From: MPNP01 sp965215545
GTDB taxonomy: Bacteria > Pseudomonadota > Alphaproteobacteria > Rhodobacterales > Rhodobacteraceae
Length of the DNA: 64,000 nt
Assembly (NCBI GenBank): GCA_965215545.1
Contig: OZ244066.1
Coordinates: 1,178,001 to 1,242,000 of the forward strand
Reading direction: 5' to 3'
The translations under genes were made by a program, and so were the position numbers. Every line of letters begins with the position of its first letter. Within the stretch, counting starts at the first letter, position 1. The notes under the pieces are model-generated. The model worked only from the letters and a program-made list of their open reading frames with translations, made no database searches and was not told the DNA's origin. Positions 42,728 through 51,891 of this stretch are shown here, piece by piece.

Positions 42728-43108
42728 CGCGCCCAGCCCCATCCCGGAACTGCCGCCTGCAACCGCACCAAAGCCATTCTTGCAAGCCGTTCTTCAATTC
42801 GGCAGGTCGGCAAATTGCCGGTCAGCCCCATGCCCCGACGGTCCCAAATTTGACATTTGCCCCCGAAAGGTTGCAAAACCCCATCCAGCCAGCAGCGAAA
42901 TGATAATGCATCATGACAGTACTGACACAACGCTCCCAATGGGGATGCACCACTTTTTGTTCGGAACTTTGCGGCTTCGACGGCAACGAGGGTGCATGAG
43001 AGTGACTCGAGCCTTGTCGTGGAATCAGGCAGGCTCGCATCCCCTGATTTTCCATTGATGCGACTCTGATCGGGACAGTCAGGTCTCGGCAAACTGAGGA
43101 GCATGCCC
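42728..43108. other. Intergenic stretch before the second ATPase
   Basis: About 380 bases. It is locally richer in A/T (42840-42960) than the flanking genes and should contain the promoter of the ATPase gene. No ORF or clear -35/-10 pair is supported. Confidence 0.45.
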
Positions 43109-44371
43109 ATGACCGACTTCAAACGTGCTGACCTCCTGGCTTTCACCAGGACCACGGAAAAGGATCCGCCACCGATCCTGATTGGTCGCGAGGCGATCCT
43201 TGCCAGGCAGATGGAAGCTGTCGAGGTGGCATGGCGGGGAGAAGCCGCTCCTGAACATGGTGCCCCGGGCCAGACCCAAATCCTGCATGGTGCGCCCGGT
43301 GCCGGCAAGAGCTCGATCCTTGCCGAGTTACGCAAGCGATCAAAAGAGGCCGGGGTTGGTCTGGGAGTCTTCCGGGTGGTGGAACTTGCGCCCCATGACC
43401 TGCAGACTGACCTTGCTGGTGCTGTGCGGACGGTGGCAGCTGCCGGCGGGATGCCTCCCGACCGGTGGCAAGCTTTGACCGCCCACCTCACCGGGAGTGT
43501 GTCGATCGGGATTGCAGATTTGCGTGCAGCGCTGGGCTGGACCGACCGCACGGATCCCCAGAATCTGAACGAACTGAAAGCCGTCTTCCCACCGCAGAGA
43601 TGGCAGGTACCCGTCATTGTTGCCATCGACGAGGCCCAGCGTTTTGCCGGGGACCACACCACCCCCCATGCCATGTTTCTGCAGGCGATCCATGACGGTA
43701 AACTGGGCTTGCCGCTTGTCCTCACCATGGCCGGGTTGGGTGATACCCGGGAGCGCACCCGGGCAATGCATCTGACCCGCGGGTCAACGACCCATGCGAT
43801 CGGGGCTCTCACAACCGATGATGCCACGACCCTCATGGGGGCGGTCTGTACCCATTTTGGCATGGACCCGGAACCGATCATGACAGAACTTGTCTGCCTG
43901 GCTGCGCCCTGTGAAGGCTGGCCACACCATCTGCATGGCACGCTACGCACTCTGGGTCGGGCCGCCCTGGAGACCGGCGGGGATCTCTGCCTGATTGATT
44001 GGGCGGCTGTCCACCGCGATGCTGCCGACAGTCGCCTTCAGTCCTATCGGGATCAGCAGTCGGCTCTCATGGACGAAGCCGCCACCCTGACTGCCATGGT
44101 GGTCTCCACAGCCCATCCCCGTGACGGGGCATCCCGCAGCGAGGTTCTGGAGGTCATCCACCAGACAGCGCGAACCCGGAAGGGGACCCGACTGCCCCGG
44201 GGGACGGAACCGGAGCACTTCATTGAGCATCTCGTCCACTGTGGCGCCCTGCACATGGGTCCGGACAAACGGCTCCGGGTTCCGATCCCCTCCTTCCGGA
44301 ATTACCTGCTGGAGGCGGGTGGTCTGGGGACTGATGGGGATTTGACGGGATCCTCTATTCCCACCTCATGA
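43109..44371 (+). CDS. AAA/STAND-like P-loop ATPase, member B of a paralogous pair
   Basis: A 420-residue ATPase related to the 33151-34758 protein. It starts TDFKRADLLAFTRTTEKDPP then PILIGREAIL, has Walker A LHGAPGAGKSSILAEL (about residue 60) and Walker B PVIVAIDEAQRF (about 170), then EGWPHHLHGTLRTLG and a C-terminal winged-helix-like part ending VPIPSFRNYLLEAG. ATG 43109 is preferred to 43103 because TGAGGAG is seven bases upstream of it. The gene stands alone between a catabolic operon and the AbiE system. Function unknown; possibly a sensor ATPase needing an effector encoded elsewhere. Confidence 0.75.
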   Translation: MTDFKRADLLAFTRTTEKDPPPILIGREAILARQMEAVEVAWRGEAAPEHGAPGQTQILHGAPGAGKSSILAELRKRSKEAGVGLGVFRVVELAPHDLQTDLAGAVRTVAAAGGMPPDRWQALTAHLTGSVSIGIADLRAALGWTDRTDPQNLNELKAVFPPQRWQVPVIVAIDEAQRFAGDHTTPHAMFLQAIHDGKLGLPLVLTMAGLGDTRERTRAMHLTRGSTTHAIGALTTDDATTLMGAVCTHFGMDPEPIMTELVCLAAPCEGWPHHLHGTLRTLGRAALETGGDLCLIDWAAVHRDAADSRLQSYRDQQSALMDEAATLTAMVVSTAHPRDGASRSEVLEVIHQTARTRKGTRLPRGTEPEHFIEHLVHCGALHMGPDKRLRVPIPSFRNYLLEAGGLGTDGDLTGSSIPTS

Positions 44372-44645
44372 GCGCATTTGTACAGCATTGCCATCCGCCC
44401 TGGTTGTGTCTCCGGGCTGCGGACCGCTCTGGACCCACCGAGAACCACGCTGCGACCGTTGTACCTCAGAGCGGCAGTGGGGGCCCAGGTTGCTGCTCAA
44501 CGCATCCATGCCCGACAGTCCGTGTGGCATAGATGAACTGCTTCCAAGGACGATCCCTGGGCAGGCTTGCAAGCAGGTCCAGGCGACTTTGGCTACGCCG
44601 TTTATTTTCACTATCGCGAAGGGTCCTCCAGGTGAGTTGAAGATC

Positions 44646-45851
44646 TCAGCTGCAGGTATGAGACCACGACGGCAATAGCTCGATCAGGTGTCGTGGTGTG
44701 AATGGTGTCTGCGTGGCTTTGGCTCCGAGGATGCTGTCGACCAGATAGCTGCGAGATTGGCCGCTGTCGGGACATATGGCCATGAGCAAGACATCTCCGG
44801 CCCGGGAGCGACGGAGCGAATAGGCTTCGATCGTGTGTGTCGAATGATTGCCCTGCTTGTCGCGGTAGTCGATTTCCACGAGAAGGCGGTTCGCGGTAGC
44901 GAAGCGGATCACTTCGATAAGTCTCTGTCCTCGGCGTCCTGTGGATCGATCGACTATGCGCTCGCGGATGAGCGTGTCGCCAGCACCGCCAGGCATTGCT
45001 GCAAGCGGCTGCGCGACGCCACCCTTGAGCCAATCGAAGATTTCCGGAAGTGTGTTCCAAAACGTCGTGACCGAGAGCAGCGCGGGGAGCTGGTGCTCCA
45101 GCATGTGGATCCAACCACTCTCCAGTTCCGCACGACGGGGCCCAAGGTTGGTCATATGCGGAATGCCGATGCCCTTGAATTCACACTTGGCGCGCAGGAC
45201 CTCGATGAAGTGCCGCGGTTCCGGACGGGCCTCCGTATTCCTGTAGAGATGGACGACATCATAAAGATCGCGTGGGCGCGCTCGTTCCGCGAGCGCTCTG
45301 AACTTCTCTGCGAATACCTCGGTGTCATCGTAGGCTAGGACTTCGATGCCACCTTCCGGAGCATCGCTGTACGGATGAAAAATCCGCGCATGGCCCGGCG
45401 GGAGAACGATCCGCTCGTCGGCGGTCAGGTCGAGCTTGATGCGCGGGAGGGTGTGGGTCGATGAGATGGGCCCCTTGTAGCTGATCTTGCCCTGGCACGA
45501 GATTTGGCCGCGCGGATTCTCGTAAATGTGGAATTCCTGCTTGTTGGCCGGAATCTCAAGGCCGGTTTGGTCATAGATCCATTCGCCGACATGAGAAAAT
45601 GCCCCCTCCAGGAAGTCGGCATCGAGATGTTCCGGATTGCAGAGCGTGAAGTCGAGATCCTCCGAAAACCGATAGGTCTCAAAGAAGCATTTCTTCAGGC
45701 ATGTACCGCCCTTGAATATCCAGCTCCCCGCGAGATCCCCGAGCCCATAGATGCCGGCGAGCATCCAGCCGAGAACATAATCCTTCTCCACGATGTGCGG
45801 CATCAGCGATGTCTGTTGGGCGATCGCAAGAATTTCGCTTTTCGCGATCAT
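44646..45851 (-). CDS. AbiEii-type nucleotidyltransferase toxin with WYL-like C-terminal domain
   Basis: About 401 residues. The N-terminal half is the AbiEii/AbiGii toxin: MPHIVEKDYVLGWMLAGI, WIFKGGTCLKKCFFET (GGT-type motif), RFSEDLDFTL (D-x-D catalytic pair) and VEVL-like AYDDTEVFAEKFRALAERARPRDLYDVVHLY, which is highly typical. After residue ~300 comes RLIEVIRFATANRLLVEIDY with EAYSLRRSRAGDVLLMAI and RSYLVDSILGA, a pattern of WYL sensor domains. Start at 45851 overlaps the antitoxin stop (ATGA); the open frame to 45968 is a shadow. Confidence 0.85.
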   Translation of the reverse strand: MIAKSEILAIAQQTSLMPHIVEKDYVLGWMLAGIYGLGDLAGSWIFKGGTCLKKCFFETYRFSEDLDFTLCNPEHLDADFLEGAFSHVGEWIYDQTGLEIPANKQEFHIYENPRGQISCQGKISYKGPISSTHTLPRIKLDLTADERIVLPPGHARIFHPYSDAPEGGIEVLAYDDTEVFAEKFRALAERARPRDLYDVVHLYRNTEARPEPRHFIEVLRAKCEFKGIGIPHMTNLGPRRAELESGWIHMLEHQLPALLSVTTFWNTLPEIFDWLKGGVAQPLAAMPGGAGDTLIRERIVDRSTGRRGQRLIEVIRFATANRLLVEIDYRDKQGNHSTHTIEAYSLRRSRAGDVLLMAICPDSGQSRSYLVDSILGAKATQTPFTPRHLIELLPSWSHTCS

Positions 45852-46657
45852 GGTGCCTCCATGCCAGCCCAGCCTTCCGGCACGCGGAGCCGCCATTTGG
45901 TCACGACGAGCGACCCATCCTGGGCAGGATCGAGCTTCGCATGGCCGCCGCTCAGATGTGGCTCGCAAAGACGGCCCAGTTCGGTACCGCCAGAGAAATA
46001 CTCGGAAAGAAACCCGAGACGTTTGAAGACAGCACCGTTGTCGAGCCCCACAGCGTCATTCACGAGCTTTTCATCGTCGCGATCATCGCGCCGCAGGTAG
46101 GCCGCGAAGCAGTCGGAAACATGCTGGATGCCGCCACCGACTGCAGGGTCGTCGAGCATGTCGATGATCGTTCGATGAACATCGGAGACGGGCACTCGCG
46201 TCCGATGGCGCCAGACATTCTTCGTGCCGAAGATCTTTTGCTCATCGATATGCTTCAGTGAAAAGGATGTACCGTGCCGCTGCTGGCACTTCTGACGCAC
46301 GGGCCGCGCGGTCATCACGAGAATGTCCCTGAAAATCTGTTCGGTCAGGCCCCAGTGCTCGGCTGCCGTGCGGCCCCCGATGTAGGCTGGCGCGAAGAGT
46401 GCGGGAACAAGCACCCAAGGGTCATCGAGGACATGATCTGACCCCATGGTATCGATGGAAGCCGCAACATAAGCACCACGGCCGACTCGTCTCAGCCATC
46501 CCTGTCCAGTCCAGCGGGACAGGCGCTGGGCGGCACCGGTTCGGTCGATCCGGAGGGCGCTCACCACGTCATCGACGTGAATGACGTCGCCGGCCGTGGA
46601 CAGCACCCGGACAAGCTGCTCACGTCCTCGGGGAAGGCAGGCCCTTCTTTCTTTCAT
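45848..46657 (-). CDS. AbiEi-type antitoxin / transcriptional repressor
   Basis: A 269-residue protein with an N-terminal winged helix, VIHVDDVVSALRIDRTGAAQ and RLSRWTGQGWLRRVGRGAYV, the classic AbiEi domain that represses its own operon, followed by PALFAPAYIGGRTAAEHWGL and a C-terminal antitoxin region. It directly precedes and overlaps the AbiEii gene. ATG 46657 follows GGAAG; an in-frame TTG at 46666 also exists. An AT-rich region with TATAAT (minus, about 46693-46698) lies just upstream and is the probable promoter. Confidence 0.88.
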   Translation of the reverse strand: MKERRACLPRGREQLVRVLSTAGDVIHVDDVVSALRIDRTGAAQRLSRWTGQGWLRRVGRGAYVAASIDTMGSDHVLDDPWVLVPALFAPAYIGGRTAAEHWGLTEQIFRDILVMTARPVRQKCQQRHGTSFSLKHIDEQKIFGTKNVWRHRTRVPVSDVHRTIIDMLDDPAVGGGIQHVSDCFAAYLRRDDRDDEKLVNDAVGLDNGAVFKRLGFLSEYFSGGTELGRLCEPHLSGGHAKLDPAQDGSLVVTKWRLRVPEGWAGMEAP

Positions 46658-46881
46658 ATCTTCCAATTAGCATAAAGTGTTAATTTCGACAATTATACCA
46701 ACAGATACCGGAATTCATGCCCCGCTGCCACTCTGATATGTTGTCAAGGCAGCGACTCTCGTTCCATAGTGGTCTTGGTTGCCCCCATCAATGTTTTGTG
46801 CCATTCGTCCGGCCACGTCCCCGCAATGGAGGCGGATCACCCCAGCCGCGAGATTCACAATTCACACGAGACAGGACAGGA

Positions 46882-47625
46882 ATGGCCAACGCAACTGCAG
46901 CAATGATCGTGATTGGTGACGAAATCCTGTCCGGACGGACCCAGGACAGGAATATTGCCCATATCGCCACCGAGCTCGGGAAGATCGGGATCGATTTCCG
47001 CGAGGCCCGCATCGTGCCCGATGTCCATGAGGAGATCGTGGCCACCATCAATCAGCTCCGCCAGCGCCATGATCATGTCTTCACGTCCGGCGGCATCGGT
47101 CCGACCCATGATGACATCACGACGGATGCCGTGGCTGCTGCCTTCGAGGTCGAGGTCGTCGTGGATGCCACCGCCCTCGAGATCATCACCCAACGCACCG
47201 CAAGGCATGGTCTGGCCATGAATGAGGCTCGTCGGCGCATGGCACGGGTCCCCGTGGGTGCCACCCTGATCATGAACACGGTGTCCGGAGCCCCTGGCTA
47301 CCGGATCGGCAACGTGAATGTCATGGCCGGTGTGCCGGCGATCTTTCGTGACATGCTGGGGGCCCGTTTGGCCGAACTGCCAGCCGGTCAGCAGACCACC
47401 AGCGTCACTGTCGACATCAGGTTGCCCGAAGGCTCGATCGCGCAGGATCTCGATGCCATTGCCAGCCGCTATCCAGCCATTGCAATTGGCTCCTACCCTT
47501 ACTACAACAAGGAGACCTTCGGGACCCATGCCGTTGTCCGGGGTCTTGATCAGCAGACGGTTCATGCCGCCGCTGCAGAGATCGAGGGTGCCTTCAGTGC
47601 TGAGGCCAACCGCATTGACGGGTGA
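46882..47625 (+). CDS. CinA-like competence/damage-inducible protein, molybdopterin-binding domain only
   Basis: A 247-residue protein of the MoCF_biosynth/CinA N-terminal type: AAMIVIGDEILSGRTQDRNI, VFTSGGIGPTHDDITTDAVA and GAPGYRIGNVNVMAGVPAIF. It lacks the C-terminal nicotinamide-nucleotide amidase domain of full CinA, as is usual for this branch in alphaproteobacteria. The exact reaction is unknown. The ATG follows AGGA. It converges on parB with seven bases between. Confidence 0.88.
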   Translation: MANATAAMIVIGDEILSGRTQDRNIAHIATELGKIGIDFREARIVPDVHEEIVATINQLRQRHDHVFTSGGIGPTHDDITTDAVAAAFEVEVVVDATALEIITQRTARHGLAMNEARRRMARVPVGATLIMNTVSGAPGYRIGNVNVMAGVPAIFRDMLGARLAELPAGQQTTSVTVDIRLPEGSIAQDLDAIASRYPAIAIGSYPYYNKETFGTHAVVRGLDQQTVHAAAAEIEGAFSAEANRIDG

Positions 47626-47632
47626 TGCAGGC

Positions 47633-48490
47633 CTATGATCCCAGCAGGCGCTTCCTGAGTCGTTCGAACTCGTCAAGTGTCTGATAGGAAATGACAATTC
47701 GACCACTCCCTGCTGACTGGTTCTCCTGGATCCTGACCCTGGTTGCGAGATTGGCTGACAGGGCCTCCTGCAGGGCTCGGGTATCGGCAGACACGGTGCG
47801 TGGCACCCGCAGTGGCTCGGCCTCGTCGGCATTGGCAACCAGAGTTTCAACCTGCCGGACCGTCATCCCCAGAGCGATGACCTTCCGGGCCATCACAAGC
47901 GGATCGGCCGCCGGAACCAGGGCCCGGGCATGACCCGCTGACAGTTTGTTCTGGCGCACCAGATCCAGGACCGACTCCGGCAGGTTGAGGAGCCGGACCA
48001 TATTGGCAATGTGGGCCCGGGATTTGCCGACCCGTTCAGCGAGTTGATGTTGGGTGAGGTCTGATTTGGCCAGCAGGTTCCGATAGGCCGTGGCTTCCTC
48101 GATCGCATTCAGGCTGTCTCGCTGGATATTCTCGATCAGTGCTGACTCCATGGCTTCAGAATCCGTCATGGATCGGACAATGACGGGCAGGGTGTCAAGC
48201 CTGGCCTGTTGGGCGGCTCGCCAGCGGCGCTCGCCGGCAATGATCTGGAACCCCTCACCATCGCCCGGATCCGGTCGCACAATCAGGGGTTGCAGCACAC
48301 CCCTGGCCTGGATGGACTCGGCCAGTTCCCCCATCCGGTCATCATCGAAAAAGGTCCGGGGCTGGTCCGGATTCGGATGGATCCGATGGATGGGCACCAT
48401 GCGGGCATTCAGGCCCGTCGACTGCAGGTTGGCGTCGAGGTCAATCAATGAGCCCAGACCACGGCCAAGTCCTCGTTTATCCTTGCTCAT
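47633..48490 (-). CDS. parB: Chromosome partitioning protein ParB
   Basis: CTP-dependent DNA clamp that loads at parS and spreads to organise the chromosome origin. The 285-residue protein has the N-terminal ParA-activating RGLGRGLGSLID, IHPNPDQPRTFFDDDRM, the CTP-binding IAGERRWRAAQQA and ESALIENIQRDSLNAIEEA, the helix-turn-helix LTQHQLAERVGKSRAHIANM and a C-terminal dimer domain. The ATG overlaps the parA stop. Two parS sites lie 1.4 and 3.4 kb away. Confidence 0.97.
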   Translation of the reverse strand: MSKDKRGLGRGLGSLIDLDANLQSTGLNARMVPIHRIHPNPDQPRTFFDDDRMGELAESIQARGVLQPLIVRPDPGDGEGFQIIAGERRWRAAQQARLDTLPVIVRSMTDSEAMESALIENIQRDSLNAIEEATAYRNLLAKSDLTQHQLAERVGKSRAHIANMVRLLNLPESVLDLVRQNKLSAGHARALVPAADPLVMARKVIALGMTVRQVETLVANADEAEPLRVPRTVSADTRALQEALSANLATRVRIQENQSAGSGRIVISYQTLDEFERLRKRLLGS

Positions 48491-49290
48491 TGATCATGTC
48501 CTTCCTTGAGATGATGCTGTCGTTCCAGATACTCTTCAGCCAGTGCCTGGTAGGCCAGTCCCCCACTTGATCTGGCATCGATGGCGAGAGCCGGCAGACC
48601 ATGGGACGGGGCCTCACCCAGGCGGACATTGCGCGGAATGGCCGTCCTGAACACCATCTGCTTGAGTTCATTGCGGACTTCCGCCTCAACCTCGCGCGAC
48701 AGTCGGTTGCGCCGGTCGATCATGGTCAGCAGGATCCCGTCAATGGGCAATTGCAGACCGAGAGACTGCCGCAGGCTGCGCAGGGTGAGAATGAGCTGGG
48801 ACAGCCCTTCAAGAGCATAGAATTCGCACTGCAGGGGCACCAGGACTGCATCAACAGCCACCAGGGCATTGATGGTCAACAGTCCAAGCGATGGCGGGCA
48901 GTCGATCAGGACAACATCAAAGGCCGCCAGGGCATCATGCCCGCGTGCAAGGACCGTTTTCATGCGTTCGGCCCGATCCCGATCCCGGGCCAGTTCGATA
49001 TCAGCTGATGTCAGATCGATCGAGGCGGCGATGATCGACAGATTGTCATGGCTCGTCGGCAGGATGGCCTGGTCGAACGACACAGTCCTTTCAAGAACAT
49101 CCTTGATCGTGTGGGGCCGTTGGTCGGCATCAATGCCAAGACCTGTCGAGGCGTTGCCCTGTGGGTCCAGATCAATGATAAGCACGCGTTGGCCCAGCCT
49201 GGCCAGGGAATAGCCCAGATTGACGACCGTGGTCGTCTTGCCCACGCCGCCTTTCTGGTTGGCGACAGCAATCAGGCGGGGTTCAGCCAT
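48487..49290 (-). CDS. parA: Chromosome partitioning ATPase ParA
   Basis: Deviant Walker ATPase that moves ParB-parS complexes. 267 residues: AVANQKGGVGKTTTVVNLG (KGGVGKT near residue 12), IIDLDPQGNASTGLG, VVLIDCPPSLGLLTINAL, VPLQCEFYALEGLSQL. Start at 49290 (MAEPRLIAV); an upstream Met at 49308 is in frame. It overlaps the end of rsmG by eight bases and the start of parB by four, so rsmG-parA-parB are co-translated. Confidence 0.97.
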   Translation of the reverse strand: MAEPRLIAVANQKGGVGKTTTVVNLGYSLARLGQRVLIIDLDPQGNASTGLGIDADQRPHTIKDVLERTVSFDQAILPTSHDNLSIIAASIDLTSADIELARDRDRAERMKTVLARGHDALAAFDVVLIDCPPSLGLLTINALVAVDAVLVPLQCEFYALEGLSQLILTLRSLRQSLGLQLPIDGILLTMIDRRNRLSREVEAEVRNELKQMVFRTAIPRNVRLGEAPSHGLPALAIDARSSGGLAYQALAEEYLERQHHLKEGHDQ

Positions 49291-49984
49291 GGCGTACCGC
49301 CGGAGCAATCTCCGACAGGGCCAGGACAGATCCCGTGCCTGTCATGCTGGCATGGGCACAGGCTGTGAACCGCCAGGTCTGCCGGGCCCTGCCGAGCTCG
49401 CGGTCCACCGTTTTCCCCTTCATCAGAAGGGCAATGCCATGGCGGTCCAGATGCCTTGCCACCAGAGGCAGCAGGGTAACCAGCGGTGCCACAGCCCGGA
49501 CCGAGATCCGGCTGGCCCCGAGGGCATCAATCGTTTCCGCCCGTCCGACCACGACGCTGGTCCTGATCCCGGTGGCCTGGACGACCCGCCGCAGGAACTC
49601 CGTCTTGCGCTGGTTCGCCTCCAACAGGATGGACTCGACGTCCGGGGCCAATTCCGCACTCAGGATTGCGACCACGAGGCCCGGGAACCCCCCGCCGGTT
49701 CCGATATCGACCCAGCGACCGGATTGGATGGGTTTGATCGTGACGAGTTGGGCAGAATCAGTGACATGACGTTGCCAGAGTGTGTCAATTGTGGATGATG
49801 AAATCAGGTTCAGCCGCCGGTTCCAGTCCACCAGCATGGCGATGAAACAGTCCAGTCGCTCGAATGTTTCATGTGAAACAATTGCCCTGAGCTGGTCCCG
49901 TGCCTCGGTGTCGGTGCGCGTCGGGCCCAGTTTCAGGGTCCCGGCCCGGGCATCCGGCTCAGTGGGCGTTGTGCAGACTGGCAT
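49283..49984 (-). CDS. rsmG: 16S rRNA (guanine-N7) methyltransferase RsmG
   Basis: Methylates G527 of 16S rRNA. About 233 residues: LVDWNRRLNLISSSTIDTLW, the linker HVTDSAQL, WVDIGTGGGFPGLVVAI (SAM motif I) and ANQRKTEFLRRVV. ATG 49984 follows GGAG at good spacing; GTG 49996 is an alternative. A parS variant lies inside the gene and encodes its VSHETF segment. It sits between mnmG and parA, the standard alphaproteobacterial order. Confidence 0.94.
   Translation of the reverse strand: MPVCTTPTEPDARAGTLKLGPTRTDTEARDQLRAIVSHETFERLDCFIAMLVDWNRRLNLISSSTIDTLWQRHVTDSAQLVTIKPIQSGRWVDIGTGGGFPGLVVAILSAELAPDVESILLEANQRKTEFLRRVVQATGIRTSVVVGRAETIDALGASRISVRAVAPLVTLLPLVARHLDRHGIALLMKGKTVDRELGRARQTWRFTACAHASMTGTGSVLALSEIAPAVRHG
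49865..49880. promoter_or_regulatory. parS centromere site (one mismatch) within rsmG
   Basis: TGTTTCATGTGAAACA matches the bacterial parS consensus TGTTTCACGTGAAACA at 15 of 16 bases. ParB from the adjacent gene is expected to bind here. It lies fully within rsmG coding sequence. Confidence 0.85.
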
Positions 49985-49998
49985 CGCCTGCTCCACGC

Positions 49999-51888
49999 TC
50001 AGTGCAGCGATTCCGGGCCAGCAGTCCCGAGCATGCGGTTTGTGGCCGCCAGGATCAGGGCCAGGGCTGATGGCGTCATACCTTCAATCCGGCTGGCCTG
50101 GCCCAGTGTCTCGGGTCGGGTTCGGGCCAGTTTTGTCCGCAGTTCGCCGGAAAGTCCTGCCATTGAACTGTAATCGATGGTGCCGGGGATGGGACAGTTC
50201 TCATCCCGATCCAGCAGTTCCGCTTCCTGCAACTGCCGATCAAGATAGCGGGCATAGACCGCCTCGCGTTCCAGCTGCGCAGCGCAGTCGCCATCAATGA
50301 CCGCCAATTCGGGCCAGACCGATGTCAGTGTGGCCATGCTCACGTCAGGATGGGCCAGAAGATCAAGACCCGTGCGCGGACTGCCATCCTGACTGAGCCG
50401 GATCCCATGGGTTGCCGCCTGGCTTGGCAACAGTGTCCGGGACTCAAGGAGTTCCCTGGCGGTGGCCAGTCTGGTCATCCGGTGCCGGAAGGCCTCCTTG
50501 CGTTCGGGAGATGTCAGGCCCAGTTCCATCGCCAGCGGTGTCAGACGCTGGTCCGCATTGTCACAGCGCAGGGACAGCCGGAATTCCGCCCGGGATGTAA
50601 ACATCCGATAAGGTTCGGTCACGCCCCGTGTGACAAGATCATCGATCAGGACACCGATATAGGATTGACTGCGCAGGAATCGTGTTGGCTCCAGCCCACC
50701 GGAACGCCGAGCTGCGTTGATGCCTGCCACAAGTCCCTGAGCCGCCGCCTCCTCATAGCCCGTCGTGCCGTTGATCTGACCGGCGAGAAAGAGATTGGGA
50801 AGTGCCCGGCACTCAAGGGATGATGACAGACCCTGGGGATCAAGGTAATCGTATTCAATGGCATAGCCCGGCTGGGTGATCCGGACGCGTTCCAGGCCCT
50901 GGATGGTCTGGACGAACGCCCTTTGCACTGTCTCGGGCAGTGAGGTGGAGATCCCGTTGGGGTACACGGTGTCATCATCAAGACCTTCCGGTTCGAGGAA
51001 GACCTGGTGGGAATCGCGTTCACTGAACCGGACGACCTTGTCCTCGATGGACGGACAGTACCGGGGTCCGGTGCTGTCCATCCAGCCTCCATAGATCGCC
51101 GAGCGATCCAGATTGGCCCGGATCACGGTGTGGGTGGCAGGATTGGTGTGGGTGATCCCGCAGGAGACCTGCCGGATGCTGGGGAAGTCCGAGAGGAAGG
51201 AAAACAGCACCGGGTCCTCGTCACCCGGCTGGTCCTCGATGGCGGCCCAGTCGATCGTCGTTCCATCCAACCGGGGCGGGGTTCCGGTTTTCAACCGGCC
51301 CAGCGGCAGATCCAGACGTTCCAGGGTCCGGGCCAGGCGCACGCTTGCCGTATCACCAACTCGTCCAGCCGGTCTTGCCTGGTCGCCAATCCGGATCAGG
51401 CCCCGCAGGAAGGTTCCGGTGGTCAGAATGACAGATTTGCCAAGGAGTTTGGTTGAATCAGACAGTTCAACACCGACGACATGGTGATTGCGGATCACGA
51501 GATCAACCACTTCGCCGGCAACGGTGGTCAATCCTGCCATCTCCCGGACGGCTTGCTGCATGCCCTCACGGTAGAGTCGTCGATCAATCTGGGCCCGGGG
51601 TCCCTGCACCGCAGGTCCCTTGCGGCGGTTGAGCAGACGGAACTGGATCCCGGCCTGGTCGGCAATGCGGGGCATGAGGCCGTCCATGGCATCGATTTCC
51701 CGAACAAGATGGCCTTTGCCGAGACCGCCAATGGCGGGATTGCAGGACATTTGACCAATGGTGTCAACGCGCAGCGTCACAAGAGCCGTGGCGGCGCCGA
51801 TGCGGGCCGCAGCGTGGGCCGCCTCGACGCCGGCATGGCCTCCGCCGACGACAATCACGTCAAATGTGGACTGTTTCACGTGAAACAC
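49999..51888 (-). CDS. mnmG: tRNA uridine-5-carboxymethylaminomethyl modification enzyme MnmG (GidA)
   Basis: FAD protein that with MnmE modifies U34 of tRNAs. 629 residues: FDVIVVGGGHAGVEAAHAAA (dinucleotide fold), MSCNPAIGGLGKGHLVREID, RKGPAVQGPRAQIDR, TGTFLRGLI, and LAGQINGTTGYEEAAAQGLV. The start is GTG 51888; codons 1-6 (MFHVKQ) are written by a perfect parS site. Three bases separate it from the mnmE stop. Confidence 0.97.
   Translation of the reverse strand: MFHVKQSTFDVIVVGGGHAGVEAAHAAARIGAATALVTLRVDTIGQMSCNPAIGGLGKGHLVREIDAMDGLMPRIADQAGIQFRLLNRRKGPAVQGPRAQIDRRLYREGMQQAVREMAGLTTVAGEVVDLVIRNHHVVGVELSDSTKLLGKSVILTTGTFLRGLIRIGDQARPAGRVGDTASVRLARTLERLDLPLGRLKTGTPPRLDGTTIDWAAIEDQPGDEDPVLFSFLSDFPSIRQVSCGITHTNPATHTVIRANLDRSAIYGGWMDSTGPRYCPSIEDKVVRFSERDSHQVFLEPEGLDDDTVYPNGISTSLPETVQRAFVQTIQGLERVRITQPGYAIEYDYLDPQGLSSSLECRALPNLFLAGQINGTTGYEEAAAQGLVAGINAARRSGGLEPTRFLRSQSYIGVLIDDLVTRGVTEPYRMFTSRAEFRLSLRCDNADQRLTPLAMELGLTSPERKEAFRHRMTRLATARELLESRTLLPSQAATHGIRLSQDGSPRTGLDLLAHPDVSMATLTSVWPELAVIDGDCAAQLEREAVYARYLDRQLQEAELLDRDENCPIPGTIDYSSMAGLSGELRTKLARTRPETLGQASRIEGMTPSALALILAATNRMLGTAGPESLH
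51872..51887. promoter_or_regulatory. Perfect parS centromere site at the mnmG start
   Basis: TGTTTCACGTGAAACA, a 16-base perfect palindrome equal to the conserved chromosomal parS. It overlaps the first six codons of mnmG, so the site fixes the protein's N-terminal sequence. Confidence 0.97.
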
Positions 51889-51891
51889 CGA

